A program made the translations under genes and the position numbers. From an uncultured Bacteroidales bacterium (lineage in GTDB: Bacteria > Bacteroidota > Bacteroidia > Bacteroidales > Bacteroidaceae): DNA of 63,568 bases. Positions 34,149 to 45,035 of this stretch are shown here, one piece after another; positions within the stretch are counted from its first letter, which is position 1, and every line of letters starts with the position of its first letter. The stretch spans positions 1-63,568 of the forward strand of contig CACZMI010000014.1 of NCBI GenBank assembly GCA_902782245.1, written 5' to 3'. The notes under the pieces are model-generated. The model saw nothing but the letters and a program-made list of their open reading frames with translations. It searched no databases and was not told the DNA's origin.

Positions 34149-36459
34149 ATGAAAAAAGTCTGCTATCTGCTTCTTTTGGCAGTTTTGTCCTTATCCGCCT
34201 GCCAGAAGGCAACAGTGAAAATTGACGATTACAAGGTATTAATCGGCATGTCCGACGGAACCCTTATCGTAACACCTATGGCCGATGACGCCATCCGCGT
34301 GCAGTTCATTCCCGACGGAATAGAACTGCCGCAGCTTGAAAACCTTATTTATACAGAAAACCCTGCTCATCAATCAATAAGTTGCTCGCAGAATCTGAGA
34401 GGCCTGGTATATGTCAGCAGCACTGAAAGCAATCTCCGGGCGGTTGTCAACACCCGTAACGGAAAGATAAAATTCAAGGATTCACAGGGTAACGTCATAC
34501 TGTCCGAATCAGCCCGTTCACGCTCTGTCGTAGTAGGCAAAACCGGTGATTTTAACTCTCTTGCCGTGAGCCAGTCATTTGTTACCGCCCCCGATGAGTT
34601 TCTCTTTGGTACCGGCCAGTTCCAGGACGGCTATCTGAACATACGCGGACTGACCCGCCGCCTTACCCAGGTCAACACCCAGATTTCTATACCCATGATC
34701 ATATCCAATAAGGGATACGGAATACTGTGGAACAACTACGGCCTGACAGAGTTCAACCCGTCAGACTATGTGGTTGAACTGGAGCAGGGAGGATCGGACG
34801 GTACATCGGTAACTGTCAATGCCACCGGCACCGCAGGTAACGTGCGTGAGCGCCGTTTCTTCAATGATTTCAGCGGTGAAATCGAGGTTAAGGAGAGCGG
34901 TGACTACTCAATACTGCTTGACGTTGGCCAGTCTATGGCCCGCAAGCACCTGCTCACCATTGACGGCGATACCATAATCAACGCCAACAACACCTGGCTG
35001 CCGCCCACATCATCGGCCATAACCCATCTGGACAAGGGTACACATAAGGTGTTTGTAAGCGGATCACGCACGCGGTGACAAGCCGTCGGTAGGCGTACGC
35101 AAGGTTACCGATGTCACCACATTCAGCTCGCCCGTAGCAGTGGCACTTGACTACACCGTATTTGCCGGCACAGCCGACCAGATAATAAGTTCATACCGTA
35201 ACCTTACCGGTAAGGTTCCGCAGATGCCCGACTGGGCTTTCGGTTACATTCACTGCCGTGAGCGTTATGACAGCCAGAAGGAACTCCTGGAGAACGCACA
35301 CCGCCTTAAGGACGAGGGCTACCACACCAGCGTGATTGTACAGGACTGGCAGTGGTGGGGCAAGTACGGCTGGAACGCCATGCAGTTTGACGAGGGCAAG
35401 TACCCCGATCCCAAGGCCATGACCGATGAGCTGCACGGTATGGACATGAAACTGATGCTCTCCGTATGGTCCAAGATAGACAAGAACAGTGAGGTGGGCC
35501 GTCAGATGAACGCCGCCGGCTATTACATCAAGGGAACCGACTGGATAGATTTCTTCAATCCCGATGCAGCCGCAGCCTACTGGAAGAATTTCAGCGAGCG
35601 TTTGCTCCCCACAGGTATAGACGCCTGGTGGCAGGATGCTACCGAGCCTGAGAACGATGACCTGAAGGGTCGCATGGTGGCCGGCGGCAAGATTCCCGGA
35701 GAGTTCTACCGCAACGCCTACCCCAACATGGTCAACCATACCGTTTATAACGGACTTATAAAGGACCAGCCTGACCGCGACCCGATGATACTTACCCGCA
35801 GCGGATTTACCGGAATACAGCGTTACGGTGCCATCAACTGGTCAGGTGACGTAGGCAATGACTGGGAGACACTGCGCCGTCAGATTGCAGGCGGTCTGAA
35901 CCTGATGGCCACAGGCCAGCCCTGGTGGACATACGATGCAGGCGGATTCTTCCGTCCAAACAACCAGTACAGCGATGCCGCTTATCAGGAGCGTATGATG
36001 CGCTGGATACAGACAGCTGTGTTCCTGCCGTTCATGCGTGTTCACGGTTACATGAGCCGCACCGAGCCCTGGAACTACTCAGAGGAGACACAGGCCAATT
36101 TCCACAAGCAGATAGAACTGCGTGACCGCCTGCAGCCCTATATTCTGGATTGCGCCAAAAAGGTTAGTGAGGATAACTACACCATGATGCGTCCGCTGGT
36201 ATTTGACTTCCCGGGTGACAACGAAGCTATGAAACAGCAGACCGAGTTCATGTTCGGTCCCTCACTGCTGGTATGCCCCGTAACCGAGCAGGGCATCAAG
36301 TCCATGCGCGTATATCTGCCCAGGTATGAGGCAGGCTGGAAACTCTTTGACTCCACAGACTCAAAGATCTACAACGGAGGTGCCTACGTGGAGGTGCCCG
36401 TAACCATTGACCGTATTCCGGTATTTGTAAAAGCTGATCATAAAATCAATCTGAAATGA
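34149..36459 (+). pseudogene. GH31 alpha-xylosidase-like lipoprotein, split by a frameshift
   Basis: The gene reads in one frame from 34149 to a TGA at 35076-35078 (309 residues). It continues in the +1 frame from about 35068 through GDKPSVGVRKVTDV to 36459. The first part has a lipobox (VLSLSAC), the GH31 N-terminal beta-sandwich (FLFGTGQFQDGYLN) and a PA14-like insertion, as in the Bacteroides xyloglucan alpha-xylosidase type. The second part has the catalytic barrel: nucleophile Asp in DAWWQDATEPE (codon 35635-35637) and acid/base Asp in NWSGDVGNDW (codon 35848-35850). Joined, they would make about 770 residues, a full enzyme. One extra base in ATCACGCACGCGG explains the break. It could be a real mutation or a sequencing error. 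It overlaps the next GH31 gene by ATGA. Confidence 0.85.
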
Positions 36460-38840
36460 AAAAGTTCCTGACCTTATTTCTTGCTCTTGCAGGATTATCA
36501 ACCCTTGGTTATGCCCAGGAGTCTGATGATTGGACCACTCAGGTCACATTCTACAGCCCGTCAATAGTCCGTATCTACAAAACCGGTCCGGACAACCCTG
36601 ACACTAAACAGAGCCTCTCCGTTACAATGAGCCCGGAGCAGGTAAAAACGACAGTCACTACCGCTAAGGACGGCACCATTCTCTACAAAAGTTCTGCCCT
36701 GACCGTAAAGGTCGATGACAACGATGTAACATTCATGGACGCAAAAGGCAATGTCCTGCTGGCTGAAAACGGTTTCGGTCACGGCAACGTAGCCATGACC
36801 CGCCCCGAGTACGCCGACATAGCCGTTGACCAGGGCTTTGACCTTGATGCCGATGAGCCTCTTTACGGAATAGGAATACAGCAGGACGGCAAGATGGCCA
36901 AGAGCGGAACCTACCGCCGCATGATACAGGGCAACACCGATGACTACTGCAATATCATCCAATCCATCAAGGGATACGGTCTGTTCTGGGACAACTACTC
37001 TCCCACCACACTGGGCATTGAGGAGGGCAAGTTCTACTTTACCTCCGAGAACGCCGGCTGCGTGGACTACTACTTTATCTGGGGCGGCAATGCCGACGGC
37101 GTTATAGCAGGTATCCGCCAGCTTACCGGTACGGTGCCGATGCTTCCGCTCTGGAGCTACGGATTCATGCAGAGCCGCGAGCGTTACAAGTCATCGGCCG
37201 AACTGACCGAGGTGCTGGACCGCTACCGCTCAATAGGTGTGCCTATCGACGTGATGATACAGGACTGGCAGTACTGGGGCAGCAACTACCTTTGGAACGC
37301 TATGGAGTTCAACGCACCGGAGTTCAGCAACCCCGAGCGCTGGATAAAGCATATCCATGACCAGAATGCCAAACTGATGATTTCAATATGGTCATCATTC
37401 GGCCCCATGACCAAGCCCTACCGCGAGCTGGAACCCAAGAACATGCTCATAGATATAGAAACATGGCCGCAGAGCGGACTTACCGACTGGCCTCCACGCA
37501 GGGACTACCCATCGGGAGTCCGTCCGTATGACCCGTACAGCAAGGAGGCACGTGACATCTATTGGAATCACCTGACACGCCTGTACAATCTGGATATTGA
37601 CGGCTGGTGGATGGATTCTACCGAGCCCGACCACATGGACTTTAAGGAGACTGACCTGGACCTGCCCACCGCAATGGGTCCCTGGCGCCGGGTTCGTAAC
37701 GCATTCCCGCTTATGGCAGTGGGTGGCGTGTATGACAACCAGCGTGCCATGGAGAACGGTAATGACAAGCGTGTGCTTATCCTGACCCGTTCAGTATTTG
37801 CAGGCCAGCAGCGTTACGGATCCAACACATGGTCCGGTGACGTGCAGTCCAACTGGAACTCACTCAGGGCTCAAGTTCCCGCAGGTCTTAACTTTGCGCT
37901 TACCGGCAACCCCAACTTTAACAGTGACCTGGGCGGATTCTTTGCCAACAGCTATAACGAGCGCTCACAGGACGGCAGTGCCACCAGGAATCCTCTCTAT
38001 CAGGAGCTCTATGTACGCTGGATGCAGTACGGCGTGTTCTGCCCCATGATGCGCAGCCACGGTACAGAGGTTCCGCGTGAACTCTACTACTACGGCCAGG
38101 CCGGCGAGCCGGTGTTCGATGCCCTGCTGGGTGCAGTAAAGATGCGTTACAGCCTCCTGCCCTACATCTACTCTGTGGCTCACGATGTCAATGCCAACAA
38201 CGGTACCTATCAGCGTGCCCTGATGATGGATTTCAGGAATGACCGTAAGGTATGGGATATAAACAACGAGTTCATGTTCGGACGCTCACTGCTGGTAGCC
38301 CCCGTGCTTGAAGCCAAATACACACCCGAGAGGGCCCAGAGCAAGAGCCGCGCAGGAATTGGCGATGTGGATTTCATGGAAGCAAAGAGCACCAAGGTCT
38401 ATCTGCCCGCAGGCACCAAGTGGTATGACTTTGAGACCATGAAGATGTATGACGGCGGCCAGGAGATAGAGCGTGAGGTCAACATCAAGAGCATTCCGCT
38501 GTTTGTCAAGGCCGGCACCATCCTGCCCATCGGCCCCGATGTACAGTACTCTACCGAGAAACCTTGGGATGACCTTGAGATCCGTGTCTACGCCGGAGCC
38601 AGCGGCACATTCTGCCTCTACGAGGATGAATTTGACAACTACAACTATGAGAACGGAGCCTGCTCTACCATAGAATTCAGTTTTAACGGCAAGAACAGCC
38701 TGACCATAGGAGCCCGTAAAGGTTCATTCCCCGGAATGATACAGAACCGCAAGTTCCGCATAATACTTATTAAGGACGGCAAGCAGAGCCAGACCAAAAC
38801 AGTCAACTACTCAGGCAAGAAAGTCAAGGTAAGTCTGTAA
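36456..38840 (+). CDS. Glycoside hydrolase family 31 protein (alpha-xylosidase/alpha-glucosidase type)
   Basis: This is a 794-residue secreted enzyme with a signal peptide (FLTLFLALAGLSTLGYAQ). After the N-terminal beta domain (EPLYGIGIQQDGKMAKSG), the barrel carries the nucleophile Asp387 in DGWWMDSTEPDHMD and acid/base Asp462 in NTWSGDVQSNWNSLR. Proximal beta domains and a DUF5110-like C-terminal (TILPIGPDVQYSTEKPWDDL) follow. Family members release alpha-linked xylose or glucose from plant or storage glycans. Substrate specificity cannot be fixed from motifs. It is coupled to the frameshifted GH31 gene, so the pair probably worked on one glycan. No SusC/SusD genes are in the window. Confidence 0.92.
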   Translation: MKKFLTLFLALAGLSTLGYAQESDDWTTQVTFYSPSIVRIYKTGPDNPDTKQSLSVTMSPEQVKTTVTTAKDGTILYKSSALTVKVDDNDVTFMDAKGNVLLAENGFGHGNVAMTRPEYADIAVDQGFDLDADEPLYGIGIQQDGKMAKSGTYRRMIQGNTDDYCNIIQSIKGYGLFWDNYSPTTLGIEEGKFYFTSENAGCVDYYFIWGGNADGVIAGIRQLTGTVPMLPLWSYGFMQSRERYKSSAELTEVLDRYRSIGVPIDVMIQDWQYWGSNYLWNAMEFNAPEFSNPERWIKHIHDQNAKLMISIWSSFGPMTKPYRELEPKNMLIDIETWPQSGLTDWPPRRDYPSGVRPYDPYSKEARDIYWNHLTRLYNLDIDGWWMDSTEPDHMDFKETDLDLPTAMGPWRRVRNAFPLMAVGGVYDNQRAMENGNDKRVLILTRSVFAGQQRYGSNTWSGDVQSNWNSLRAQVPAGLNFALTGNPNFNSDLGGFFANSYNERSQDGSATRNPLYQELYVRWMQYGVFCPMMRSHGTEVPRELYYYGQAGEPVFDALLGAVKMRYSLLPYIYSVAHDVNANNGTYQRALMMDFRNDRKVWDINNEFMFGRSLLVAPVLEAKYTPERAQSKSRAGIGDVDFMEAKSTKVYLPAGTKWYDFETMKMYDGGQEIEREVNIKSIPLFVKAGTILPIGPDVQYSTEKPWDDLEIRVYAGASGTFCLYEDEFDNYNYENGACSTIEFSFNGKNSLTIGARKGSFPGMIQNRKFRIILIKDGKQSQTKTVNYSGKKVKVSL

Positions 38841-38847
38841 AATTTTG

Positions 38848-38855
38848 TATCTTTG
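38848..38855 (+). promoter_or_regulatory. -7 box for the RNA methyltransferase–purD unit
   Basis: TATCTTTG lies 19 nt before the ATG at 38875 and supports that start rather than an in-frame TTG at 38845. Confidence 0.65.
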
Positions 38856-38874
38856 CAGCCGAAAAGCATCTGCG

Positions 38875-40335
38875 ATGACAGAATTTGAAATGATTGCCAA
38901 GACCTTCCAGGGGCTGGAAGAGATTCTTGCTAAAGAACTTATTGATCTGGGAGCCAATGGGGTGGCCATTGGTAACCGAATGGTGTCCTTTAAAGGAGAC
39001 AAGGCCCTGATGTACAAGGCCAACTTTCACCTGCGTACCGCAATCCGTATCCTCAAACCTTTCCTTCACTTCAAGGCCGACAGTGCCGATGATGTGTATG
39101 AAATATGCCGTAAGGTGGATTGGGAGAAGTACATGGACCTGAGCGACAGTTTCGCAGTCGACTCAGTTGTGTACAGCGAGGATTTCCGCCACTCAAAGTT
39201 TGTGGCTTACCGCGTGAAGGATGCCATAGCCGACTACTTCCGTGACAAATACGGCAAACGTCCCAATGTAAGCGTAGCCAATCCGGACCTTACGTTCCAC
39301 ATCCACATCTCACATGACGACTGCTCGCTGTCACTGGACAGCAGCGGTGAGTCACTGCACAAGCGCGGCTACCGTCAGGAGGCCATGGAGGCTCCCCTGA
39401 ATGAGGTGCTGGCTGCAGGCATGATCCTGATGTCAGGCTGGGACGGCAAGTGTGATTTTGTTGACCCCATGTGCGGATCGGGTACAATTCCCATCGAGGC
39501 CGCACTCATAGCCAAAAATATGGCACCCGGCCTGTTCCGCAGCCACTTTGCATTTGAGAAGTGGAAGGATTTTGACCGTGACCTGTTTGAGGAGATATAC
39601 AATGACGACTCACAGGAGCGTGAGTTTGAGTTCACCATCAAGGGATACGACAAGGACCCCAAGGCCATCCTGACAGCCAAGCGCAACGCCAAGGCTGCCG
39701 GCCTGCTTGACACCATACAGTTTGAACAGCGTGACTTCAAGGACTTTGAGCCTGTCAAGGAACGTACCGTCATCATCACCAACCCGCCTTATGGCGAGCG
39801 TCTGGTCGAGGACAACCTGCTGGGATTGTATGAGATGATAGGTGAGCGCCTCAAGCATGCCCTGATAGGCGGTGAGGCCTGGATCATAAGTTACCATTAC
39901 GAGTGCTTTGACAAGATAGGTCTCAAGCCGTCGGCCAAGATTCCCCTCTTTAACGGAGCCCTTCCCTGCGAACTCCGCAAGTACGAGATATTTGACGGTC
40001 GCTATAATGACTTCCGCGGAGGAGACCGCCGCCTCAAGAAAGATGATCTGCCCTCACGCCGCAGCGGAACTCTGCGTCACAAGGCACGTCTGGCCGAGAG
40101 AGAGGAGGCACGCAAGGCCGAAAAACCTTCACGCAAACCGGAGGAGAGAAAACCATTCCACAAGAGCGAAGGAAAGAAACCGTTCCATAAGAGTGAGGGA
40201 AGCAAGCCATTCCACAAAAGTGAGGGAAGCAAGCCATTCCACAAGAGTGAGGGAAGCAAGCCATTCCACAAGAGTGAGGGAAAGAAACCTTTCCGTAAAA
40301 CTGAAAACAAACCGTTCAGAAACAATAAGAAATGA
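38875..40335 (+). CDS. THUMP-domain class I RNA methyltransferase (RlmL/TrmN-type) with repetitive basic tail
   Basis: This 486-residue cytoplasmic enzyme has an N-terminal THUMP RNA-binding domain (residues about 45-155) and an UPF0020-type methyltransferase domain. The SAM site is [19 protein letters not shown] and the catalytic motif NPPYGERL is near residue 303, which suggests N2-guanosine methylation of rRNA or tRNA. The tail from about residue 410 is lysine-rich and contains five tandem 9-residue units KPFHKSEG(K/S) encoded at 40150-40284. The purD ATG overlaps its stop. Confidence 0.9.
   Translation: MTEFEMIAKTFQGLEEILAKELIDLGANGVAIGNRMVSFKGDKALMYKANFHLRTAIRILKPFLHFKADSADDVYEICRKVDWEKYMDLSDSFAVDSVVYSEDFRHSKFVAYRVKDAIADYFRDKYGKRPNVSVANPDLTFHIHISHDDCSLSLDSSGESLHKRGYRQEAMEAPLNEVLAAGMILMSGWDGKCDFVDPMCGSGTIPIEAALIAKNMAPGLFRSHFAFEKWKDFDRDLFEEIYNDDSQEREFEFTIKGYDKDPKAILTAKRNAKAAGLLDTIQFEQRDFKDFEPVKERTVIITNPPYGERLVEDNLLGLYEMIGERLKHALIGGEAWIISYHYECFDKIGLKPSAKIPLFNGALPCELRKYEIFDGRYNDFRGGDRRLKKDDLPSRRSGTLRHKARLAEREEARKAEKPSRKPEERKPFHKSEGKKPFHKSEGSKPFHKSEGSKPFHKSEGSKPFHKSEGKKPFRKTENKPFRNNKK
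40150..40284 (+). repeat. Five tandem 27-bp repeats in the RNA methyltransferase gene
   Basis: Each unit encodes KPFHKSEGK or KPFHKSEGS. The last three or four units are nearly identical at the DNA level, indicating recent slippage, and are followed by two degenerate KPFRxxEN-type units. The length is a multiple of three, so gain or loss of units would keep the frame. Confidence 0.9.
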
Positions 40336-41603
40336 AGATCCTGTTACTTGGAAGCGGAGGCCGCGAGCATGCTCTGGCCTGGAAGATAGCCCAAAGCCCA
40401 CAGCTTGACAAGCTTTACATAGCTCCGGGCAATGCCGGTACCGCAAACGTAGGTGAGAACGTAGCCATCAAGGCCAATGACTTTGACGCAATCAAGGCAT
40501 TCGTTCTTGACAAGAAGATCGATATGGTGGTTGTAGGCCCCGAGGATCCTCTGGTAAACGGCATATATGACTATTTTCTGGGTGACGTCGCACTGAAGGA
40601 CATCCCTGTCATCGGCCCCTCAAAGGAAGCCGCACAGATGGAGGGCAGCAAGGATTTTGCCAAGCGTTTCATGCAGCGCCATAACATACCCACCGCAGCA
40701 TATCAAACATTCACAGGTGAGAATCTGGAAGAGGGACTCAAGTTCCTGGAGACACTCAAGGCTCCCTATGTACTCAAGGCCGATGGCTTGTGCGCAGGCA
40801 AGGGTGTGCTGATACTCCCCACTCTCGATGAGGCCAAGAAGGAACTCAGGGAGATGCTGAGCGGTATGTTCGGTAACGCATCCTCACGCGTGGTGATTGA
40901 GGAGTTCATGAGCGGAATAGAGTGCTCCGTATTCGTTCTGACCGACGGAAAGCACTACAAGATACTGCCCGAGGCAAAGGACTACAAGCGTATAGGTGAG
41001 CATGACACCGGTCTGAACACTGGCGGCATGGGATCCGTATCACCTGTTCCGTTTGCCACAAAGGAGTGGATGAAAAAGGTTGAGGACCGCATAATACGTC
41101 CTACCGTTGAGGGCCTTGCACAGGAGGGTCTGGTTTACAAAGGATTCATATTCTTTGGCCTTATCAATGTGGACGGCGATCCCAAGGTGATAGAGTACAA
41201 CTGCCGTATGGGTGACCCCGAGACCGAGAGCGTGATGCTGCGTCTCAAGAGTGACATAGTTGAACTGTTCAAGGGTGTGGCCGCAGGTAATCTGGACACC
41301 AAGACACTGGAGCAGGATCCCCGATCGGCCGTATGCGTGATGCTGGTATCAGGCGGTTATCCGGAGCATTATGACAAGGGTTATGTCATAAGCGGAATCG
41401 ATAAGGTAAAGGACAGCGTTGTGTTCCATGCCGGTACGGCGTTTGACGCAAACGGAAACGTTGTTACCGCAGGAGGCCGTGTTATAGCCGTTAGTTCATA
41501 CGGAAAAGACAAGGACGAGGCTCTGGCGCTTTCATTCAAGGGTGCAAGCCTTATTGATTTTGAGAAGAAATACTTCCGCAGGGACATAGGTCAGGACCTC
41601 TGA
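40332..41603 (+). CDS. purD: Phosphoribosylamine–glycine ligase
   Basis: This 423-residue ATP-grasp enzyme forms glycinamide ribonucleotide in purine synthesis. Motifs include [65 protein letters not shown] and [15 protein letters not shown]. Full length. It overlaps the RNA methyltransferase stop by ATGA and is followed by a 99-nt gap with the DUF2723 promoter. Confidence 0.96.
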   Translation: MKILLLGSGGREHALAWKIAQSPQLDKLYIAPGNAGTANVGENVAIKANDFDAIKAFVLDKKIDMVVVGPEDPLVNGIYDYFLGDVALKDIPVIGPSKEAAQMEGSKDFAKRFMQRHNIPTAAYQTFTGENLEEGLKFLETLKAPYVLKADGLCAGKGVLILPTLDEAKKELREMLSGMFGNASSRVVIEEFMSGIECSVFVLTDGKHYKILPEAKDYKRIGEHDTGLNTGGMGSVSPVPFATKEWMKKVEDRIIRPTVEGLAQEGLVYKGFIFFGLINVDGDPKVIEYNCRMGDPETESVMLRLKSDIVELFKGVAAGNLDTKTLEQDPRSAVCVMLVSGGYPEHYDKGYVISGIDKVKDSVVFHAGTAFDANGNVVTAGGRVIAVSSYGKDKDEALALSFKGASLIDFEKKYFRRDIGQDL

Positions 41604-41639
41604 TTCTATTGCGGGAATAACAATAAATAACTGTCAATT

Positions 41640-41671
41640 GATAGCCGTTAACCTTTTAAGGGCTATCTTTG
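41640..41671 (+). promoter_or_regulatory. Promoter of the DUF2723 gene within an inverted repeat
   Basis: TATCTTTG (41664-41671) lies 31 nt before the ATG. GATAGCC (41640-41646) and GGCTATC (41661-41667) form a 7-bp inverted repeat whose right arm overlaps the -7 box. It could be an operator, or a weak purD terminator. Confidence 0.55.
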
Positions 41672-41702
41672 GGACTCTCTAATTACTTAGTTCATAGCAA
41701 AA

Positions 41703-44700
41703 ATGAATTACAAAAGACTGAACACTATCATCGGATGGCTCGTGTTTGCAGTCGCTGCAGTGACTTACTGCATGACTATTGAGCCCACCGCCAGCTTCTG
41801 GGATTGCCCGGAGTTCATTACTACCGGTTACAAGATGGAAGTAGGACACCCGCCCGGGGCACCTATATTCATGCTTACCGCAAACCTGTTCTCACAGTTT
41901 ACAAGTGACCCGAGCAAGGTAGCCATGATGGTAAATATCATGTCCGCTCTGTTGAGTGCGCTCTGCATACTTTTCCTGTTCTGGAGCATAACCATGCTCG
42001 TAAAGAAGCTGGTGGCAGGTACCAAGGATCCCGATTTGTGGCAGATGATAACCATATTCGGTTCGGGAATTGTGGGTGCCCTTGCATATACATGGTCCGA
42101 TACCTTCTGGTTCAGTGCCGTTGAGGGTGAGGTCTATGCATACTCATCATTCTGCACCGCCGTTACATTCTGGCTCATACTCAAATGGGAGGAGAATGCC
42201 GACCAGCCTCACAGCGCCCGTTGGCTCGTACTTATTGCTTATCTGATAGGTGTATCGGTAGGCGTTCACCTGCTGAACCTGCTTTGTATCACAGCCATCG
42301 TACTGGTTTACTATTTCAAGAAATCAGAGACTCCCACCTGGAAGGGCGGTATTCTGGCTTTCATACTTTCGGGCGTTATCATTGCCGCTGTTCTTTACGG
42401 TATCGTTCCCGGTATCGTTAAGGTTGGCGGATGGTTTGAACTCCTGTTCGTAAACGGATTGGGTCTGCCTTTCAACACAGGTCTGATAATCTATATCGTC
42501 CTGCTTGTAGGACTGCTTATCTGGGGAGCATATGAGACTCAGCGCGGCGACCGCAAGAATCTCATGAGCCTCTCTTTTCTGCTTACCGTAGCGTTTGCAG
42601 GCATACCTTTCTATGGCCATACCGCAGGCGGTATCATTCTGGGTATAATAATACTGGCCGCAGGTGCGGTTTACCTTTTCGGAAACATAATCCCCGAAAA
42701 CTATAAGCCCTCTGCCGGAATACTCAACACCATCCTGTTGAGCATGATGATGATTACCATAGGTTATTCATCATATGCCGTAATAGTGATACGTTCCACA
42801 GCCAATCCTCCCATGGACCAGAACTCACCCGAGGATATTTTCTCTCTCGGCGATTACCTGGCCCGCGAGCAGTACGGCTCCCGGCCTTTGCTTTACGGAC
42901 AGGCTTACAGTTCCGAAAACGAGTTTGAGTTGGTACAGACCAAAACCTACTCATATTATACTCCGGTAACCAAGTTCAAGGGCAATGCCTACGGCCGTAA
43001 GGAGAAGGCCGATGCATCCGAAAAGGACAGTTACTACATAATGGATGAGAAACGGGAATATGTATATGCGCAGAATATGCTGTTCCCGCGTATGTACAGC
43101 AAGGACGCCGATCATATTGCAGAATACAAGTCATGGTGTGGCGGTATTAATGGCCGTACCACCACCTATAACCTACGAGGCAAAAACATTAAGGTTACCA
43201 TGCCCACACAGGCAGAGAACCTTAAGTTCTTCTTCAGGTATCAGGTCAACTTCATGTACTGGAGATATTTCATGTGGAATTTTGCCGGACGTCAGAATGA
43301 CAACCAGAACCGTTACGGTGAGGTGGAGAACGGCAATTGGATTACAGGATTCAACTTCATAGACAAGTTGCTTGTAGGCGGTGACAACGATCTGCTGCCG
43401 GATTCTCTTGCCGGAAAGGGACACAACGTGTTCTATTGTCTGCCGCTCTTACTCGGTCTGCTGGGTCTGTTATGGCAGATAGGCAAGGGACGTGAGGGAA
43501 CACATCAGTTTATTGTAGTACTGGCCCTCTTCTTTATGACCGGTCTGGCAATTGTGGTCTACCTTAACCAGACTCCCCTGCAGCCTCGCGAGCGTGACTA
43601 CGCTTATGCAGGCTCGTTCTATGCATACGCAATTTGGATTGGAATGGGTGTTGCTGCCATAGCAGAATGGCTGGGCCGTCTGGCAGGCAAGAAGGTTGCA
43701 CCTGTAATTGCCGCCGTTCTCTGTCTGCTCGTTCCCGTCCAGATGGTAAGTCAGACCTGGGATGACCATGACCGCAGCGGACGCTATGCCTGCCGTGATT
43801 TCGGTCAGAATTATCTGTCCAGCATGCCCGAACAAGGCTGTCCGGTAATATTCACCAACGGAGATAACGATACATTCCCCCTGTGGTACAATTTTGAGAC
43901 AGAGGGATTCCGTACCGATGCCCGTTGCTGCAATCTGAGTTATCTCAACACGGATTGGTACATAGACCAGATGAAGCGTCCCGCTTATAAATCACCTGCC
44001 TTGCCAATATCGTTCAGCAGGATAGATTATCAGACAGGAACAAATGATTTTGTTACCATCAGTCCCGAGGATAAGGATATTCTACTCAAAAACAACAGCA
44101 GAGAAGCTGTAGAGAAATCTTTTGAACTCCACAATGTGATGGACTACTGGATCAGGCAGCATCATATGATTCCTACCGATACCATCTGGCTTAAGATTGA
44201 CAAGGATGCGGTGCTCCGTTCGGGAATGAAGATTCCGGAAAAGTATCTGGGAGCAACCGATGAGGAGACCAAGGCTAAGATGCCGGATCGTATGATTATC
44301 TCTTTAAAGGGCAGAAGCGCCCTCACAAAGAGCGAGATAATGATGCTTGACCTGATTGCCCAGTGCAATTGGGAGAGGCCTCTGTATATGGCAACTACTG
44401 TTCCTTCCAGCAGTTATCTGGGACTTGGTAATTACTTCCTGCTTGAAGGTCTGGCATACAGAATCACCCCGTTTGACTGGAAAGCCGCAACAGGAAATTC
44501 ACACGGTAGCGTTGACACTGACAAGATGTACGCCAACATTAAGAATTTCAAGTTCGGCGGTCTGGACAACCCCGATGTCTATCTGGATGAGACCAACCGC
44601 AGGATGTGCCAGTCTTTGCGCAGACTCGCTTCACAGTTGTCTATAGAACTGTTCAACGAGGGTAAGAAAGACAAGGCTCTGGAAGTATTGGAAATAGTAC

Positions 44701-45035
44701 ATAAAGGTATCTGCGACGAGGTTCTGCCCATGGATGATGCCATCTACGGCTCAACTGCAGAGATTGCCAATGTATATCTTGGCCTGGGTAAAAAAGACAG
44801 GGCAGCCGATATCTTAATCCAAACTACAGAAAACTACCTGCAGTTGATGAGGTGGTATCTGAGCATGAACAACCGCAATCTCAGACATTCGGCCAAGGAT
44901 TTCTCGGACGCCGCATCAATCCAGTATTCATACGTATTCCCCATTATGGAAAAATGTGTGGATAAGGAACTGTATGACAAGCTCTTTGCTGACTGGCAGA
45001 GGATGTGCGATGAATTTGAACATCGTATTAACTGA
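41703..45035 (+). CDS. DUF2723 polytopic membrane protein
   Basis: This is a 1110-residue inner-membrane protein. The N-terminal half has many helices and the DUF2723 signature TYCMTIEPTASFWDCPEFITTGYKMEVGHPPGAP, which places acidic residues where GT-C glycosyltransferases have theirs. The C-terminal part (after about residue 660) is soluble, with TPR-like helices near the end (LEVLEIVHKGI, IANVYLGLGKKDRAADIL). The family is widespread in Bacteroidetes and is thought to be GT-C-like, so it may transfer a lipid-linked sugar to proteins or glycans; that is family inference. It is coupled to a polysaccharide deacetylase (TGATG). Confidence 0.85.
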   Translation: MNYKRLNTIIGWLVFAVAAVTYCMTIEPTASFWDCPEFITTGYKMEVGHPPGAPIFMLTANLFSQFTSDPSKVAMMVNIMSALLSALCILFLFWSITMLVKKLVAGTKDPDLWQMITIFGSGIVGALAYTWSDTFWFSAVEGEVYAYSSFCTAVTFWLILKWEENADQPHSARWLVLIAYLIGVSVGVHLLNLLCITAIVLVYYFKKSETPTWKGGILAFILSGVIIAAVLYGIVPGIVKVGGWFELLFVNGLGLPFNTGLIIYIVLLVGLLIWGAYETQRGDRKNLMSLSFLLTVAFAGIPFYGHTAGGIILGIIILAAGAVYLFGNIIPENYKPSAGILNTILLSMMMITIGYSSYAVIVIRSTANPPMDQNSPEDIFSLGDYLAREQYGSRPLLYGQAYSSENEFELVQTKTYSYYTPVTKFKGNAYGRKEKADASEKDSYYIMDEKREYVYAQNMLFPRMYSKDADHIAEYKSWCGGINGRTTTYNLRGKNIKVTMPTQAENLKFFFRYQVNFMYWRYFMWNFAGRQNDNQNRYGEVENGNWITGFNFIDKLLVGGDNDLLPDSLAGKGHNVFYCLPLLLGLLGLLWQIGKGREGTHQFIVVLALFFMTGLAIVVYLNQTPLQPRERDYAYAGSFYAYAIWIGMGVAAIAEWLGRLAGKKVAPVIAAVLCLLVPVQMVSQTWDDHDRSGRYACRDFGQNYLSSMPEQGCPVIFTNGDNDTFPLWYNFETEGFRTDARCCNLSYLNTDWYIDQMKRPAYKSPALPISFSRIDYQTGTNDFVTISPEDKDILLKNNSREAVEKSFELHNVMDYWIRQHHMIPTDTIWLKIDKDAVLRSGMKIPEKYLGATDEETKAKMPDRMIISLKGRSALTKSEIMMLDLIAQCNWERPLYMATTVPSSSYLGLGNYFLLEGLAYRITPFDWKAATGNSHGSVDTDKMYANIKNFKFGGLDNPDVYLDETNRRMCQSLRRLASQLSIELFNEGKKDKALEVLEIVHKGICDEVLPMDDAIYGSTAEIANVYLGLGKKDRAADILIQTTENYLQLMRWYLSMNNRNLRHSAKDFSDAASIQYSYVFPIMEKCVDKELYDKLFADWQRMCDEFEHRIN

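Noticed and set aside
40150-40284. Possible CRISPR or intergenic tandem array
   Set aside because: The 27-bp units are in frame inside the RNA methyltransferase gene and encode a regular basic peptide.
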